In this document: one piece after another, positions 24,444 through 32,471 of the stretch | Layout: each line of letters begins with the position of its first letter | Position numbering within the stretch: the stretch's first letter is position 1 | Assembly: GCF_004331645.1 (NCBI RefSeq) | Contig: NZ_SJSK01000001.1 | Coordinates: 868,001-932,000, forward strand | Origin: Pedobacter frigiditerrae | GTDB lineage: Bacteria; Bacteroidota; Bacteroidia; Sphingobacteriales; Sphingobacteriaceae | Direction: 5' to 3' | DNA length: 64,000 bases | Notes under the pieces: generated by a model | The model's input: the letters and a program-made list of their open reading frames with translations, nothing else | The model's database searches: none | What the model was told of the DNA's origin: nothing | Program-made: the position numbers and the translations under genes

Positions 24444-25850
24444 TTATCCTCTTCCTGGACGGCCACCGCCTCCACCTCTCTCACCACGACTTTCTGAACC
24501 ACCACCAGAGCTCCTTTGTTGTGGAGCTGATTGGGTACGCTCTACACGTTGAGGTTGTGATTGTGGTCTTTCCATTCGTTGTTGAGGTTGCGCTTGTTGT
24601 ACAGGTTGAGGGCGTTCAACTCTTTGTTGCTGAGGTTGCGCCTGCTGAACTGGCTGCTGACGCTCAACTCTTTGTTGTTGTGGCATTTCTCGGCTACGTT
24701 CTACCCTTTGTTCTTGCGGTTGAGATTGCGGTGTAGGTTGACTACGCTCAACTCTTTGAGAGGGGTTATTGTTGCCGTCACTTCTTCTGTCAAAAACACT
24801 TGGTCTTTGGTTGGCAACACCATTATTCTCATTACCTCGATTACCGTTTTCTCTTCCTTGAGGAGCAGTAACTTCATTTCCATTTCTAGAAGGCCTAGTT
24901 GAAGTGCCACCGTTGTAACCCCTGTCAGAATTCCTATCGCCACCTTGATTTACGTTTCCATTGTTTCTATCAAATCCGCCATTATTATTTCCCCTGTCAC
25001 CACGATTAGCAGTTACGTTATTGTTATCTCTATTATCTCTATTATCTCTTCCAACTGGTCCGCGGTTAATACTACCTTGAACGGCATTTCTTGGAGCTGA
25101 GTTTCCATTGTCTCTACTAGCACGTGGGCTGTAAATGTTTACATTTCTATCATCAATTCTAGAGGCACCTGGTCTACTGCTTCTGTTTACATTGTAAACA
25201 GTTACATTTTGATTAGTTGCACGTCTTACTTCCTCAGCTCTTGGGCCAGTATAATAAGTTCTATTGTTACGAACGTAAGTGTTATTGATAATTACAGTAT
25301 TCTGGATGTAAACCCTGTTTCTGCCATAGTTATAACGAGGATAACTGTTGATGTAAATATTGTTGTAAGGAATAAAGTTCCAGCACATATCCGGCACTCT
25401 ATAACCGCTTCTGCCAATATTTATACCGATACTAATGCTTGGTCCTAAAGGAGCCCATCCATAGTAACCACCGCCACTTCTCCAACTTACCCAAGCTGGT
25501 CCCCAAACTGTATCAGGTAACCACACCCATTGGTTATAACGATTGTAAATCCAACGGCCGTAGTGAAACGGAGCCCAACCCCAATCGTAGTTACTTACCC
25601 AAGTATTTCCATACTCGGTCATAGCCCAACGACCATTACTGTAATAAGGCCTAAAATCTTCTTGGTCTACATCCGGGCGCCAAACATACCCATATTGTGG
25701 GTCCTGAATCCAAGTTCCATAAGGAGAAAGTTCATCGTAAAACGATTGTAAGGAAACATCCTCTTGCTGAGCCTTTGCTACTTGTGTGGTTCCGGCAAAT
25801 AAGAGCATGAGACCTACCAGCATTGCTGGTAATTTGATCATGTTTTTCAT
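24444..25850 (-). CDS. Secreted DUF6600 protein with Gln/Arg-rich tail
   Basis: A 468-residue exported protein. The signal peptide ends near AKAQQ. Residues about 35-190 are rich in Trp, Tyr and Gly with repeated short motifs (YGTWIQDPQYGYVWRPDV, WAPFHYGRWIYNRYNQWVWL, GGGYYGWAPLGP), typical of DUF6600. The second half is low-complexity. It goes from Asn/Arg/Gly-rich (RDNRDNRDNNN) to a Gln/Pro-rich segment with QQRVERPQPVQQAQPQ-like units at about residues 370-445, and ends in a Gly/Arg-rich tail. That tail could bind nucleic acids or polyanions, or be surface exposed. Function is unknown. Confidence 0.8.
   Translation of the reverse strand: MKNMIKLPAMLVGLMLLFAGTTQVAKAQQEDVSLQSFYDELSPYGTWIQDPQYGYVWRPDVDQEDFRPYYSNGRWAMTEYGNTWVSNYDWGWAPFHYGRWIYNRYNQWVWLPDTVWGPAWVSWRSGGGYYGWAPLGPSISIGINIGRSGYRVPDMCWNFIPYNNIYINSYPRYNYGRNRVYIQNTVIINNTYVRNNRTYYTGPRAEEVRRATNQNVTVYNVNRSSRPGASRIDDRNVNIYSPRASRDNGNSAPRNAVQGSINRGPVGRDNRDNRDNNNVTANRGDRGNNNGGFDRNNGNVNQGGDRNSDRGYNGGTSTRPSRNGNEVTAPQGRENGNRGNENNGVANQRPSVFDRRSDGNNNPSQRVERSQPTPQSQPQEQRVERSREMPQQQRVERQQPVQQAQPQQQRVERPQPVQQAQPQQRMERPQSQPQRVERTQSAPQQRSSGGGSESRGERGGGGGRPGRG
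24535..24745 (-). repeat. Coding repeat for QQRVER units
   Basis: In-frame imperfect tandem repeats within the DUF6600 gene encode QQRVERxQPVQQAQPQ-type units. On the plus strand the words CAACTCTTTGTTG and GAGGTTGCGC recur. Copy number could vary by slippage. Confidence 0.6.
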
Positions 25851-26175
25851 TTTGTGTGTGTTTTAAAATTTATAATTAACCTAACGCTTTGTGTATATCA
25901 ATTTGAACACCATTTTTAATTAAGGATTAAGCCAACATTAACAATCTGTGTTATTACTTCATTTTAACGCTTTTCTTTACAATTAAGTGTTTTAAGGTAT
26001 GCCAAAAGCAACTCCTAGGATGTGTAAAAAATAAGGCGGGCAGAACTAAATTTGCTACATTTTGTGAAATCCAATCAAACAATATTGTCTGTTCGCTGTT
26101 TAGCCAAACCTTTGTAATGCTTAAAGCACGCTTTTATTGGCTTAAAACTGTACTTTTGTAGCTTAAAGTTTAGCT
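25851..26175. other. Divergent intergenic region
   Basis: 325 bases between the DUF6600 gene and the rsmI-like gene. It is AT-rich, with no coding potential. It must contain both promoters. Only the plus-strand -7 box at 26151-26158 is clear. Confidence 0.5.
26151..26158 (+). promoter_or_regulatory. -7 box of the rsmI-like gene
   Basis: TACTTTTG is an exact TAnnTTTG match ending 17 bases before the ATG at 26176. No good -33 box was found at the usual distance. Confidence 0.5.
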
Positions 26176-26889
26176 ATGCAAAGAGGTACCTTATTTTTAA
26201 TCCCAGTTCCGTTGGCAGAAAATGCCCAAAATAAATCTTATACACCATTTTTGATTGATACAATTAATGTAATTAAAACCTACATTGTTGAAAATGAAAA
26301 AACAGCTCGTAAGTTTTTAAAGGAAGCTGGTTTAAAAACACCACAAAGTGAATTGCTTATTCACGATTTTGGCAAACACAAACGTGGAAACTCTTTAGTG
26401 CCTTATTTTACCCAACTAATGTCTGGTATTGATGTTGGTTTAATGAGCGAAGCAGGCTGCCCAGGCGTTGCTGACCCTGGTGCAGAAATTGTTGCAGAAG
26501 CACATAAACGTGGAATAAAGGTGGTGCCCTTAGTTGGACCGAACTCTATGATACAAGCCTTGATGGCTTCGGGACTTAGTGGACAAAGCTTTACATTCCA
26601 TGGTTATTTACCAATTGATAAAGTAGATAGAGCTAAAAGAATTAAAGAATTAGAAAGTCTTTCTGAGAAGAATAAACAAACCCAATTGTTTATGGAAACA
26701 CCTTTTAGAAACAATCATTTATTTGAAGATGTATTGAAAAACTGTGGAGGAAGTACTCAGCTCTGCGTAGCCTGTAATATTAACGGAGAAGATGAATACA
26801 TTAAAACCTTAACTGTTGGTGCTTGGAAAAGTGAAAGAATAGACCTACACAAAAAGCCAACAGTATTTTTGATTTATAAAGCTTCTTAG
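26176..26889 (+). CDS. RsmI-like SAM-dependent methyltransferase
   Basis: Tetrapyrrole-methylase-fold enzyme of 237 residues, related to RsmI, which 2'-O-methylates C1402 of 16S rRNA. The SAM-binding region is GLMSEAGCPGVADPGAEIV (about residues 95-113). The following VVPLVGPNSMIQALMASGLSGQSFTFHGYLP (about 122-150, core PLVGPNSMIQALMASG) is typical of the family. It is shorter and more divergent at both ends than E. coli RsmI, as in other Bacteroidota. An alternative role in methylating another RNA or metabolite cannot be excluded. Confidence 0.8.
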   Translation: MQRGTLFLIPVPLAENAQNKSYTPFLIDTINVIKTYIVENEKTARKFLKEAGLKTPQSELLIHDFGKHKRGNSLVPYFTQLMSGIDVGLMSEAGCPGVADPGAEIVAEAHKRGIKVVPLVGPNSMIQALMASGLSGQSFTFHGYLPIDKVDRAKRIKELESLSEKNKQTQLFMETPFRNNHLFEDVLKNCGGSTQLCVACNINGEDEYIKTLTVGAWKSERIDLHKKPTVFLIYKAS

Positions 26890-26929
26890 TTAATTCATTG
26901 CTGCTTGCTTCAGCGAAGGGGTCAAAGTA

Positions 26930-27502
26930 TTATCTATACATGTTTTTTTGTTCGATGAACTTTAACACATTATCTGGAACAAAAAATTGTATGTTTTTAT
27001 TGTCTTTTAAAGCTTTACGAATAAAAGTAGAAGAGATTTCCATTTCTGGTGTATCCGTAAAAGTAATTGACGGATGACTTTGCCATTCACTTACATTGGC
27101 GCCAGGACGTGGATAAACATAGATATGATAATCTTTTAACAAAATTTCGTAATTCTTCCATTTTTTTAAGGACGCCAAATTATCTGCTCCCATTATTAAA
27201 ACGAATTCTTTTTCTGGGTAACGTTCCTGTAAATAAGTAAGTGTATCTATGGTGTAAGAAGGTTGTGGCAACTTAAATTCTATATCACTCACCTTAATTT
27301 GTGGCGCATTTTCTGTAGCCAATTTTGCCATTTCTAAGCGGTCGTACATATTAGCCAAACCGCTCTTTTGCTTTAATGGGTTATGAGGGGAAACAACTAA
27401 CCAAACTTCTTTCAAGCCACTAAAGCTTGCCATATAGTTAGCAATAACTAAATGCCCAAGATGTATTGGATTATAGGAACCGAAAAAAAGGCCAGTTTTC
27501 AT
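26930..27502 (-). CDS. nadD: Nicotinate-nucleotide adenylyltransferase
   Basis: Adenylates nicotinate mononucleotide in NAD synthesis. The nucleotidyltransferase HxGH motif is in FFGSYNPIHLGHLVIAN (residues about 6-22). MGADNLASLKKWKNYE (about 104) and the C-terminal SSTFIRKALKDNKNIQFFVP, with the ISSTxxR element, complete the active site. At 190 residues it is normal. It starts six bases after gmk ends on the same strand, giving a yicC-gmk-nadD order that I know from other Bacteroidota. Confidence 0.95.
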   Translation of the reverse strand: MKTGLFFGSYNPIHLGHLVIANYMASFSGLKEVWLVVSPHNPLKQKSGLANMYDRLEMAKLATENAPQIKVSDIEFKLPQPSYTIDTLTYLQERYPEKEFVLIMGADNLASLKKWKNYEILLKDYHIYVYPRPGANVSEWQSHPSITFTDTPEMEISSTFIRKALKDNKNIQFFVPDNVLKFIEQKNMYR

Positions 27503-27508
27503 TTTAAC

Positions 27509-28078
27509 TTATTTCGACAAGAATTCGCCGATTAATTTTTCAGCTTCTTTACAGGCAATTTCTAAATCGTAGTTCTTAAGAATTACATCAAATTTATCAG
27601 CATATAAAAGTTCTTTTTCTGCTTTAACGAAACGTTCTTGTAGTTTCTCTTGACTATCAGTTCCTCTGCCAGTTAAACGTTCTTTTAATACTTCTAAGGA
27701 TGGTGGTTGAACGAAAATAGCCAATGCATCATCTTCATATTTCCTTTTTAAGCGTAAGCCACCTTCCACATCAATATCAAAAATTACATGTTTACTAGAA
27801 TCCCAAATCCTTTGAATCTCTGAACGTAGGGTGCCATAAAACGTTCCGCTGTAAACCTCTTCAAACTCTACAAATTCTTGACGAGCAACTTTATGTAAAA
27901 AATCTTCTTTGGTAATGAAATAATAATCGTTTTCGTGTTTCTCTGTTCCACGAGATTCTCTGGTTGTTGCAGAGATAGAGAAACTTAATTGCGGAAATTT
28001 CTCTAGTAAGTGTCTTACAATGGTTGTTTTACCAGCTCCTGATGGTGCAGAAAATATAATGAGTTTGCCTTGTTTCAT
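27509..28078 (-). CDS. gmk: Guanylate kinase
   Basis: Converts GMP to GDP with ATP. The P-loop is FSAPSGAGKTTIVRHLL at residues 9-25. SISATTRESRGTEKHENDYYFITKEDF (about 35-60) contains the GMP-binding Ser, Arg and Tyr. VIFDIDVEGGLRLKRK and the lid Arg region RLTGRGTDSQEKLQERF follow. At 189 residues it is full length. It lies between yicC and nadD on the minus strand, only six bases from nadD, so the pair are very likely cotranscribed. Confidence 0.96.
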   Translation of the reverse strand: MKQGKLIIFSAPSGAGKTTIVRHLLEKFPQLSFSISATTRESRGTEKHENDYYFITKEDFLHKVARQEFVEFEEVYSGTFYGTLRSEIQRIWDSSKHVIFDIDVEGGLRLKRKYEDDALAIFVQPPSLEVLKERLTGRGTDSQEKLQERFVKAEKELLYADKFDVILKNYDLEIACKEAEKLIGEFLSK

Positions 28079-28147
28079 TTTTAATAAGCCTAAAGGCTAA
28101 AGCGAAAAGACCAAAGCTTTAGACTTTGTGCTTTAAGCTTTTAGCTC
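28079..28147. repeat. Low-complexity 'gctttag' word repeat
   Basis: A run of degenerate GCTTTAG/CTTTAGACTTTG words (CTTTAGACTTTGTGCTTTAA) between yicC and gmk. It belongs to the set of wordy intergenic repeats seen before several start codons in this window. Confidence 0.55.
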
Positions 28148-29023
28148 TTATAACACGTTCAATAACTGTTCTTTAATTTTTTCTAATTCTTCTTTCATTC
28201 CCACCACTAATTGCTGTATGTGCGCATCATTAGCTTTGGCACCCATGGTATTAATTTCTCTACCAATTTCTTGAGAGATAAAACCTAATTTTTTACCGTT
28301 GGCGTCTTTGCTTTTCAAAGTTGCCATAAAATAATCACAGTGGCTTTTTAAACGGGTTTTCTCTTCAGTAATGTCTAACTTATCAATGTAATAAATCAAT
28401 TCTTGCTCTAAACGATTTTGGTCAACGTTTACCTTGCCAACAGTTTCTTCCAAAAACTGAGTTAATCTAGCTTTAACTTGTGGAACTCGTAACGGAGCTA
28501 ATTTATCTATCTCGGCAAAAAAATCTAAAATATTTTGAATGCGAAGCTCTAAATCTGTTCTTAAAACCTTGCCTTCATCTTCTCTAAACTGATTAAAATT
28601 GGCCAGTGCCTTTAAAAATGTTTGATGTAAAACGTCCCAATCATTTTCTCCAACTTCTTCTTCTGTATAGGTAATTACTTCTGGAAAATTAAGCGCTGTT
28701 TGCAAAAGATTTGCAGAATTTGCGCCCAATGAAGCATTAATTTCTTCTAATTGTTTGTAATAACGAGTTAACAAAGTGGTGTTAATTGTAGCCCCTTTCT
28801 GATTATCATCGCTACGTTCAATGTTTACAGAAACATTAACTTTTCCTCGTTCAATATCTTTACTACAAGTATTACGTAATAAAAGCTCTTTATCTGAATA
28901 TGCTCTAGGTAATTTTAAATTTAACTCCAAAAACTTAGAGTTTAGAGATTTTATCTCAACAGCAAACTTTACATTTTCTATATCAGTAGCCGCCAAGCCA
29001 AAGCCTGTCATTGATTTTATCAT
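28148..29023 (-). CDS. yicC: YicC-family endoribonuclease
   Basis: A 291-residue YicC/YloC-family protein. The diagnostic N-terminus is MIKSMTGFGLA, followed by VEIKSLNSKFLELNLKLPRAY. The C-terminal half contains VNVDQNRLEQELIYYIDKLDITEEKTRLKSH and GKKLGFISQEIGREINTMGAKA. Members act as Mn2+-dependent endoribonucleases in E. coli and B. subtilis. A TTG start six bases upstream is possible, but the conserved protein begins at ATG 29023. A TATCTTTG -7 box ends only three bases upstream, so the mRNA may be leaderless. Confidence 0.9.
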   Translation of the reverse strand: MIKSMTGFGLAATDIENVKFAVEIKSLNSKFLELNLKLPRAYSDKELLLRNTCSKDIERGKVNVSVNIERSDDNQKGATINTTLLTRYYKQLEEINASLGANSANLLQTALNFPEVITYTEEEVGENDWDVLHQTFLKALANFNQFREDEGKVLRTDLELRIQNILDFFAEIDKLAPLRVPQVKARLTQFLEETVGKVNVDQNRLEQELIYYIDKLDITEEKTRLKSHCDYFMATLKSKDANGKKLGFISQEIGREINTMGAKANDAHIQQLVVGMKEELEKIKEQLLNVL

Positions 29024-29026
29024 GTG

Positions 29027-29034
29027 CAAAGATA
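29027..29034 (-). promoter_or_regulatory. -7 box abutting the yicC start
   Basis: On the minus strand TATCTTTG matches TAnnTTTG exactly and ends three bases before the yicC ATG. Transcription would begin at or next to the start codon. Confidence 0.5.
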
Positions 29035-29448
29035 AGAAAAAAAGGGAAAAGGTTTAAGGTAGTAGGCAGAAGGCTATAAATGGCATAACCCTATGAGTTA
29101 TCCAGCTAGAGAACTCCTAAGGGACTAATTATGGGCAATCTCAACTACCAAATAAGTGGCCGAGGCCCAACTTACCTAACTTAAGTTCGCTGTACAAGTA
29201 AAAGTCCAACAAAGCTCAATTTAGCACTAATAAAGTTGTTTTTTTAAGGCTTTTGTCGAAGCAGACCCCTAGTTGGCGTCTTGTCCTCACAGAAGAAATG
29301 GTAGAAGCATAGCTAGACCATGATAAAGAAACAAGAAGGTTAATCTTTTTATTTGGTTAGGCTTAAGTCGAGTAGTTGTAGCCGTCGCCTTAGCTGTTAA
29401 TAGCGTAAGCTATTCATTAGTATATCCTTTGTTGTAATGGCTTCATCC

Positions 29449-29481
29449 TACGTTCATTTTTCGTTAATCTTACGTTCATCC
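29449..29481. repeat. 11-bp tandem repeat, three copies
   Basis: TACGTTCATTT, TTCGTTAATCT and TACGTTCATCC follow one another, then a partial TTCGTC. This is the same unit as at 2098-2141, 27 kb away. Confidence 0.7.
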
Positions 29482-29671
29482 TTCGTCTTTAAAGGCTTTA
29501 AGTATCAGTCTTGATGGCTTTTTGCTAATTTAATTGAAAGCAGGTGCCCTGGGCAGCCATAGCTATTACCTGTAAGTGAAATTTGGCGAATAAGACTCAA
29601 GAAGAAATGGCTAATTGCCAAAACGCTATTAGAAGGGATTGTGGATTTTATCTTTTACGCTAGGCATTCCC

Positions 29672-30406
29672 TTAAAACTTTAAAATAGCTCCTTCCATTA
29701 AGTCGTAAACTTTTTGCTTAAGCATGGGAAGGTCATCTTGTGTTAATCCTTTTACATCCACAGGTGTGATAAAAACTGTAGTTAATAAACCCGGACGGGC
29801 TTTTAGCGGAGTAACTCTAGGCAGTAACTCTCTATTATTAATCATTACAAATGGCATTAAGGGTGTTTGAGTTTCAATCGCAATTCTAAAAGCGCCATCA
29901 TAAAACTCGCTTAATGGCTTGTCAGTTTTATTCATCGTTCCTTCAGGGAAAATGAGAATTGATTGCCCATTGCTAATGTCTGTTTTTAAAGCACTAACAG
30001 ATTCTTCACGACTTTCCTTATTACTTCTGTCTATTAAAACAACAATTCGTTTATAGATTAAGCCGAACACAGGAATTTTGGTCATCTCAACTTTTCCAAG
30101 CGGACTAAAATATTGTGGAATGCCAATACAAACGGCAATAGCGTCTAAGTAAGAACCATGATTACCTACATAAATATGAGGAATATCTTGATTAATTAAA
30201 TGTGTATTTTTTGTTTTAATCCAAAAGAAGGAAGCAGCACTAAATCCCCAAGCCCAGCACCTTAACAGAAATAGAATAATCCGTTTGCCTGTTGTTTTTG
30301 ATAAGATTGCCGAAGCCAATAATACAAAAGGTAATGCAATGAACATCAAGGAGATAAAAATTATCCCTGCATAGACTAAATATATCCCTGATAAAACTTT
30401 TGACAT
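29672..30406 (-). CDS. plsC: 1-acyl-sn-glycerol-3-phosphate acyltransferase
   Basis: Inner-membrane acyltransferase that makes phosphatidic acid from lysophosphatidic acid. Two hydrophobic N-terminal segments (residues about 8-30 and 42-60) precede the catalytic HX4D motif in VGNHGSYLDAIAV (about residue 80). The acceptor-binding motif is FPEGTMNKTDKPLSEFYDGAF near residue 150. At 244 residues it is typical. Substrate class is from the family; a lysophospholipid or ornithine-lipid acyltransferase is possible. The gene stands alone. Confidence 0.88.
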   Translation of the reverse strand: MSKVLSGIYLVYAGIIFISLMFIALPFVLLASAILSKTTGKRIILFLLRCWAWGFSAASFFWIKTKNTHLINQDIPHIYVGNHGSYLDAIAVCIGIPQYFSPLGKVEMTKIPVFGLIYKRIVVLIDRSNKESREESVSALKTDISNGQSILIFPEGTMNKTDKPLSEFYDGAFRIAIETQTPLMPFVMINNRELLPRVTPLKARPGLLTTVFITPVDVKGLTQDDLPMLKQKVYDLMEGAILKF

Positions 30407-30477
30407 TAATTAACGTTTTTTAACTAATTGGGTTCACAAACAATCCTTAAGTTTACAAAATAAATAAATAACACACA

Positions 30478-31197
30478 ATGAAGCCTGTACGTTTGGTTTT
30501 TTTAGGCATTCTGTTTTTAGTTTCTTCTCCATTTGTTAATGCCTTTGGACAACAAGAATTTATGCAAAGTGGGGTTGTGTTTGAGAATGGGTCTAAAATT
30601 CGAATTGCCTTAGCAGAAGTTACTAATTTACGTAATGGCTACAGTGTTGGCAGTAATGATATGGGGTTGTTTTCTATAAAATCTGCCATAGGCGATACAT
30701 TAGTTGTTATAAAAAGAGGGTTTAATGATATAAGAGTTGTAGTTAGCTCTACCAAGGATATTATTTTGCAATTAAATAGGGGTGGAACGATGTTAAGTGA
30801 GGTGGTGATTAATGGTCAAGGTAAAAAACAAGCCCTCGATGCCATTAAAAGAGATTTTAAAAACAAAGGTTCATTTTACGGTGGAAAACCTCCACTACTC
30901 TCCTATGTATTATCGCCTCTGACTGCTGTTTACGAATTATTTGGGCGCACACCCAAAAATGCCCGAAGATTTAATAAAATGTACGTTTCAGAATTGCAAG
31001 ATAGCCACGTAGACCAGCTTTTTAACAAAACGACCATTAACAAAGAAACTGGCTTAACAGGAAAAGAACTAGAAGATTTTATGGTTAACTATCGCCCTGA
31101 TTACGAAAAAGCCAAAAACTGGACTTATTACGATAGCACAAAGTGGATTAAGGATTCTTTTAAGAATTATACCGATACTTTGAAGAAGAAAAATTAG
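30478..31197 (+). CDS. Exported carboxypeptidase-regulatory-like protein
   Basis: A 239-residue secreted protein. The signal peptide is MKPVRLVFLGILFLVSSPFVNAFGQQ. A beta-sandwich domain like the N-terminal extension of SusC/TonB receptors follows at about residues 30-115 (SGVVFENGSKIRIALAEVTN, NDMGLFSIKSAIGDTL, GGTMLSEVVINGQ). The C-terminal half is predicted helical (DAIKRDFKNKGSFYGGKPPL; YRPDYEKAKNWTYYDS). It is not followed by a barrel. The 250-aa protein at 38809 has the same architecture and a similar tail (RYRPTYLAAKK), so they are paralogues. Function is unknown; a periplasmic or surface location is likely. Confidence 0.75.
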   Translation: MKPVRLVFLGILFLVSSPFVNAFGQQEFMQSGVVFENGSKIRIALAEVTNLRNGYSVGSNDMGLFSIKSAIGDTLVVIKRGFNDIRVVVSSTKDIILQLNRGGTMLSEVVINGQGKKQALDAIKRDFKNKGSFYGGKPPLLSYVLSPLTAVYELFGRTPKNARRFNKMYVSELQDSHVDQLFNKTTINKETGLTGKELEDFMVNYRPDYEKAKNWTYYDSTKWIKDSFKNYTDTLKKKN

Positions 31198-31649
31198 CTG
31201 AGTCTTTTCAGTACTTTTTTGTTAGCCTTGGGTTGTGGCCAAATTTCTATCATATAGTAATCATTACCTTCATCGCCGTACACACTTTCTAAGTTTGAAG
31301 AATAGATCCTTTCCATATACCAGTTTGGAAGCAGATTTACTTCAAGTTGAATAGTAGACGTTGGACAATCTAAAATTTGTAATATACCGGATTTGATTTC
31401 TATTGAACCTTCAACAATATGATCATAATTTGCGAAATCAACATTTAAGTTTTCCTCACTAAGTGTGTTTAGCTCTCCCTTCATTGGTCCATAACATTCT
31501 GTGCCAACACCAAGAATTCCGTCTTTTGAACCAAGCCCGTCATTATATGCATCTTCATTCCAAAAATCTCCATCAGTTTGTTGATAAGTGAATTTATCAG
31601 CTATGTAAAATTGACTGTATTGGGTGTGAAAATCGAGAAGATACTTCAT
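31194..31649 (-). CDS. Hypothetical protein, 151 aa
   Basis: Unrecognised cytoplasmic protein without a signal peptide (MKYLLDFHTQYSQFYIADKF...). It is acidic, Trp/Tyr-containing and probably beta-rich. The N-terminal HTQYSQFYIADK and the later IQLEVNLLPNWYMERIYSS faintly recall ComJ/Nin-type proteins, but I cannot support that. It overlaps the convergent secreted-protein gene by four bases. It starts nine bases after rnc ends on the same strand, so it is probably in the acpP-fabF-rnc transcript. Confidence 0.6.
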   Translation of the reverse strand: MKYLLDFHTQYSQFYIADKFTYQQTDGDFWNEDAYNDGLGSKDGILGVGTECYGPMKGELNTLSEENLNVDFANYDHIVEGSIEIKSGILQILDCPTSTIQLEVNLLPNWYMERIYSSNLESVYGDEGNDYYMIEIWPQPKANKKVLKRLS

Positions 31650-31658
31650 GAGTGAAAT

Positions 31659-32387
31659 TTAAATCGCTAAAGACTCACAAGCTTTTTCTGCGGCTAATTT
31701 CTCTGCATTTTTCTTGTTGTAATCTCTTCCAATACCATGGTTTTCATTATCAATGATGGCGTGAATGGTAAATAGTTTAGCACTTTCGCCTTCACCATTT
31801 TCAACCATTTCGAAAGAAATATCTTTACTATGGCGTTGGCACCATTCAATTAACTTACTCTTGAAATTAGTTTCCGTCATTTCTAAAGTATGCACATCAA
31901 TGTAAGGCTTAACTATGCGTTTAAGTAAAAGATTTTTAGTGAAATTATAGCCTTTATCTAGGTAAACGGCTCCAATTAATGCCTCAAATGCATCACCTAA
32001 CATAGAATGATGTTTACTAGAAACGCTAACTGTTTTTTGATCGTAAACAATCAATTGATCAAAACCCATTTTACGAGCAAGCTGATTTAAATTTGCCCTA
32101 TTTACAATTTTAGAGCGCATTTCAGTTAAAAAGCCTTCTTCTTTGTAAGGATAAATTTTAAACAGTAATTCTGCGATAACGGAACCTAAGATAGCATCAC
32201 CTAAAAATTCTAGACGTTCGTTACTACTTCTGCTGCCATTTTTTAAAACTTTTGCTACAGACCGATGTCTGAATGCCATTTTGTACAGAGTCACATTTCC
32301 AGGCACAAAGCCCAAAATGTTTTTAAGTTTTTTTACAAACTCTTTGTTTGGCGATAAGTAAAGTTTATATAAGTTGAAAAACGGCAT
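31659..32387 (-). CDS. rnc: Ribonuclease III
   Basis: Double-strand-specific endonuclease for rRNA and mRNA processing. The catalytic signature is NERLEFLGDAILGSVIAELL (about residues 58-77). The second acidic cluster is HSMLGDAFEALIGAVYLDKGY (about 127-147). A double-stranded RNA-binding domain fills the C-terminus (FKSKLIEWCQRHSKDISFEM to KNAEKLAAEKACESL). At 242 residues it has both domains. It lies downstream of fabF, an arrangement I know from other Bacteroidota. Confidence 0.96.
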   Translation of the reverse strand: MPFFNLYKLYLSPNKEFVKKLKNILGFVPGNVTLYKMAFRHRSVAKVLKNGSRSSNERLEFLGDAILGSVIAELLFKIYPYKEEGFLTEMRSKIVNRANLNQLARKMGFDQLIVYDQKTVSVSSKHHSMLGDAFEALIGAVYLDKGYNFTKNLLLKRIVKPYIDVHTLEMTETNFKSKLIEWCQRHSKDISFEMVENGEGESAKLFTIHAIIDNENHGIGRDYNKKNAEKLAAEKACESLAI

Positions 32388-32471
32388 TAAATCTTATAAC
32401 AAAAAATTAAAAGGTTGCTATGTAATGTATAAATATACAATACAAATATCAACAAAGATAGTTTTCGTAGG

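Larger units (their letters stand above)
29024..29671. other. Gene-free stretch between plsC and yicC
   Basis: About 640 bases without a supported gene. It shows a 'wordy' low-complexity start (AAGGTTTAAGGTAGTAGGCA near 29049), an AATAGC-GTAA-GCTATT hairpin at 29399-29414, the 11-bp tandem repeat at 29449-29481 and a TGCCC/GGGCA dyad near 29548. No match to RNase P, tmRNA or SRP RNA was recognised. It could be a decayed gene or an unrecognised RNA. Confidence 0.5.

Noticed and set aside
24179..24736. Plus-strand open frame opposite the DUF6600 gene
   Set aside because: It is the antisense of the low-complexity Gln/Arg tail; the protein has repetitive Leu/Val composition and no homology-like features.
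24535..24745. CRISPR-like repeat array
   Set aside because: The repeats are in frame in a protein gene, imperfect and without spacers.
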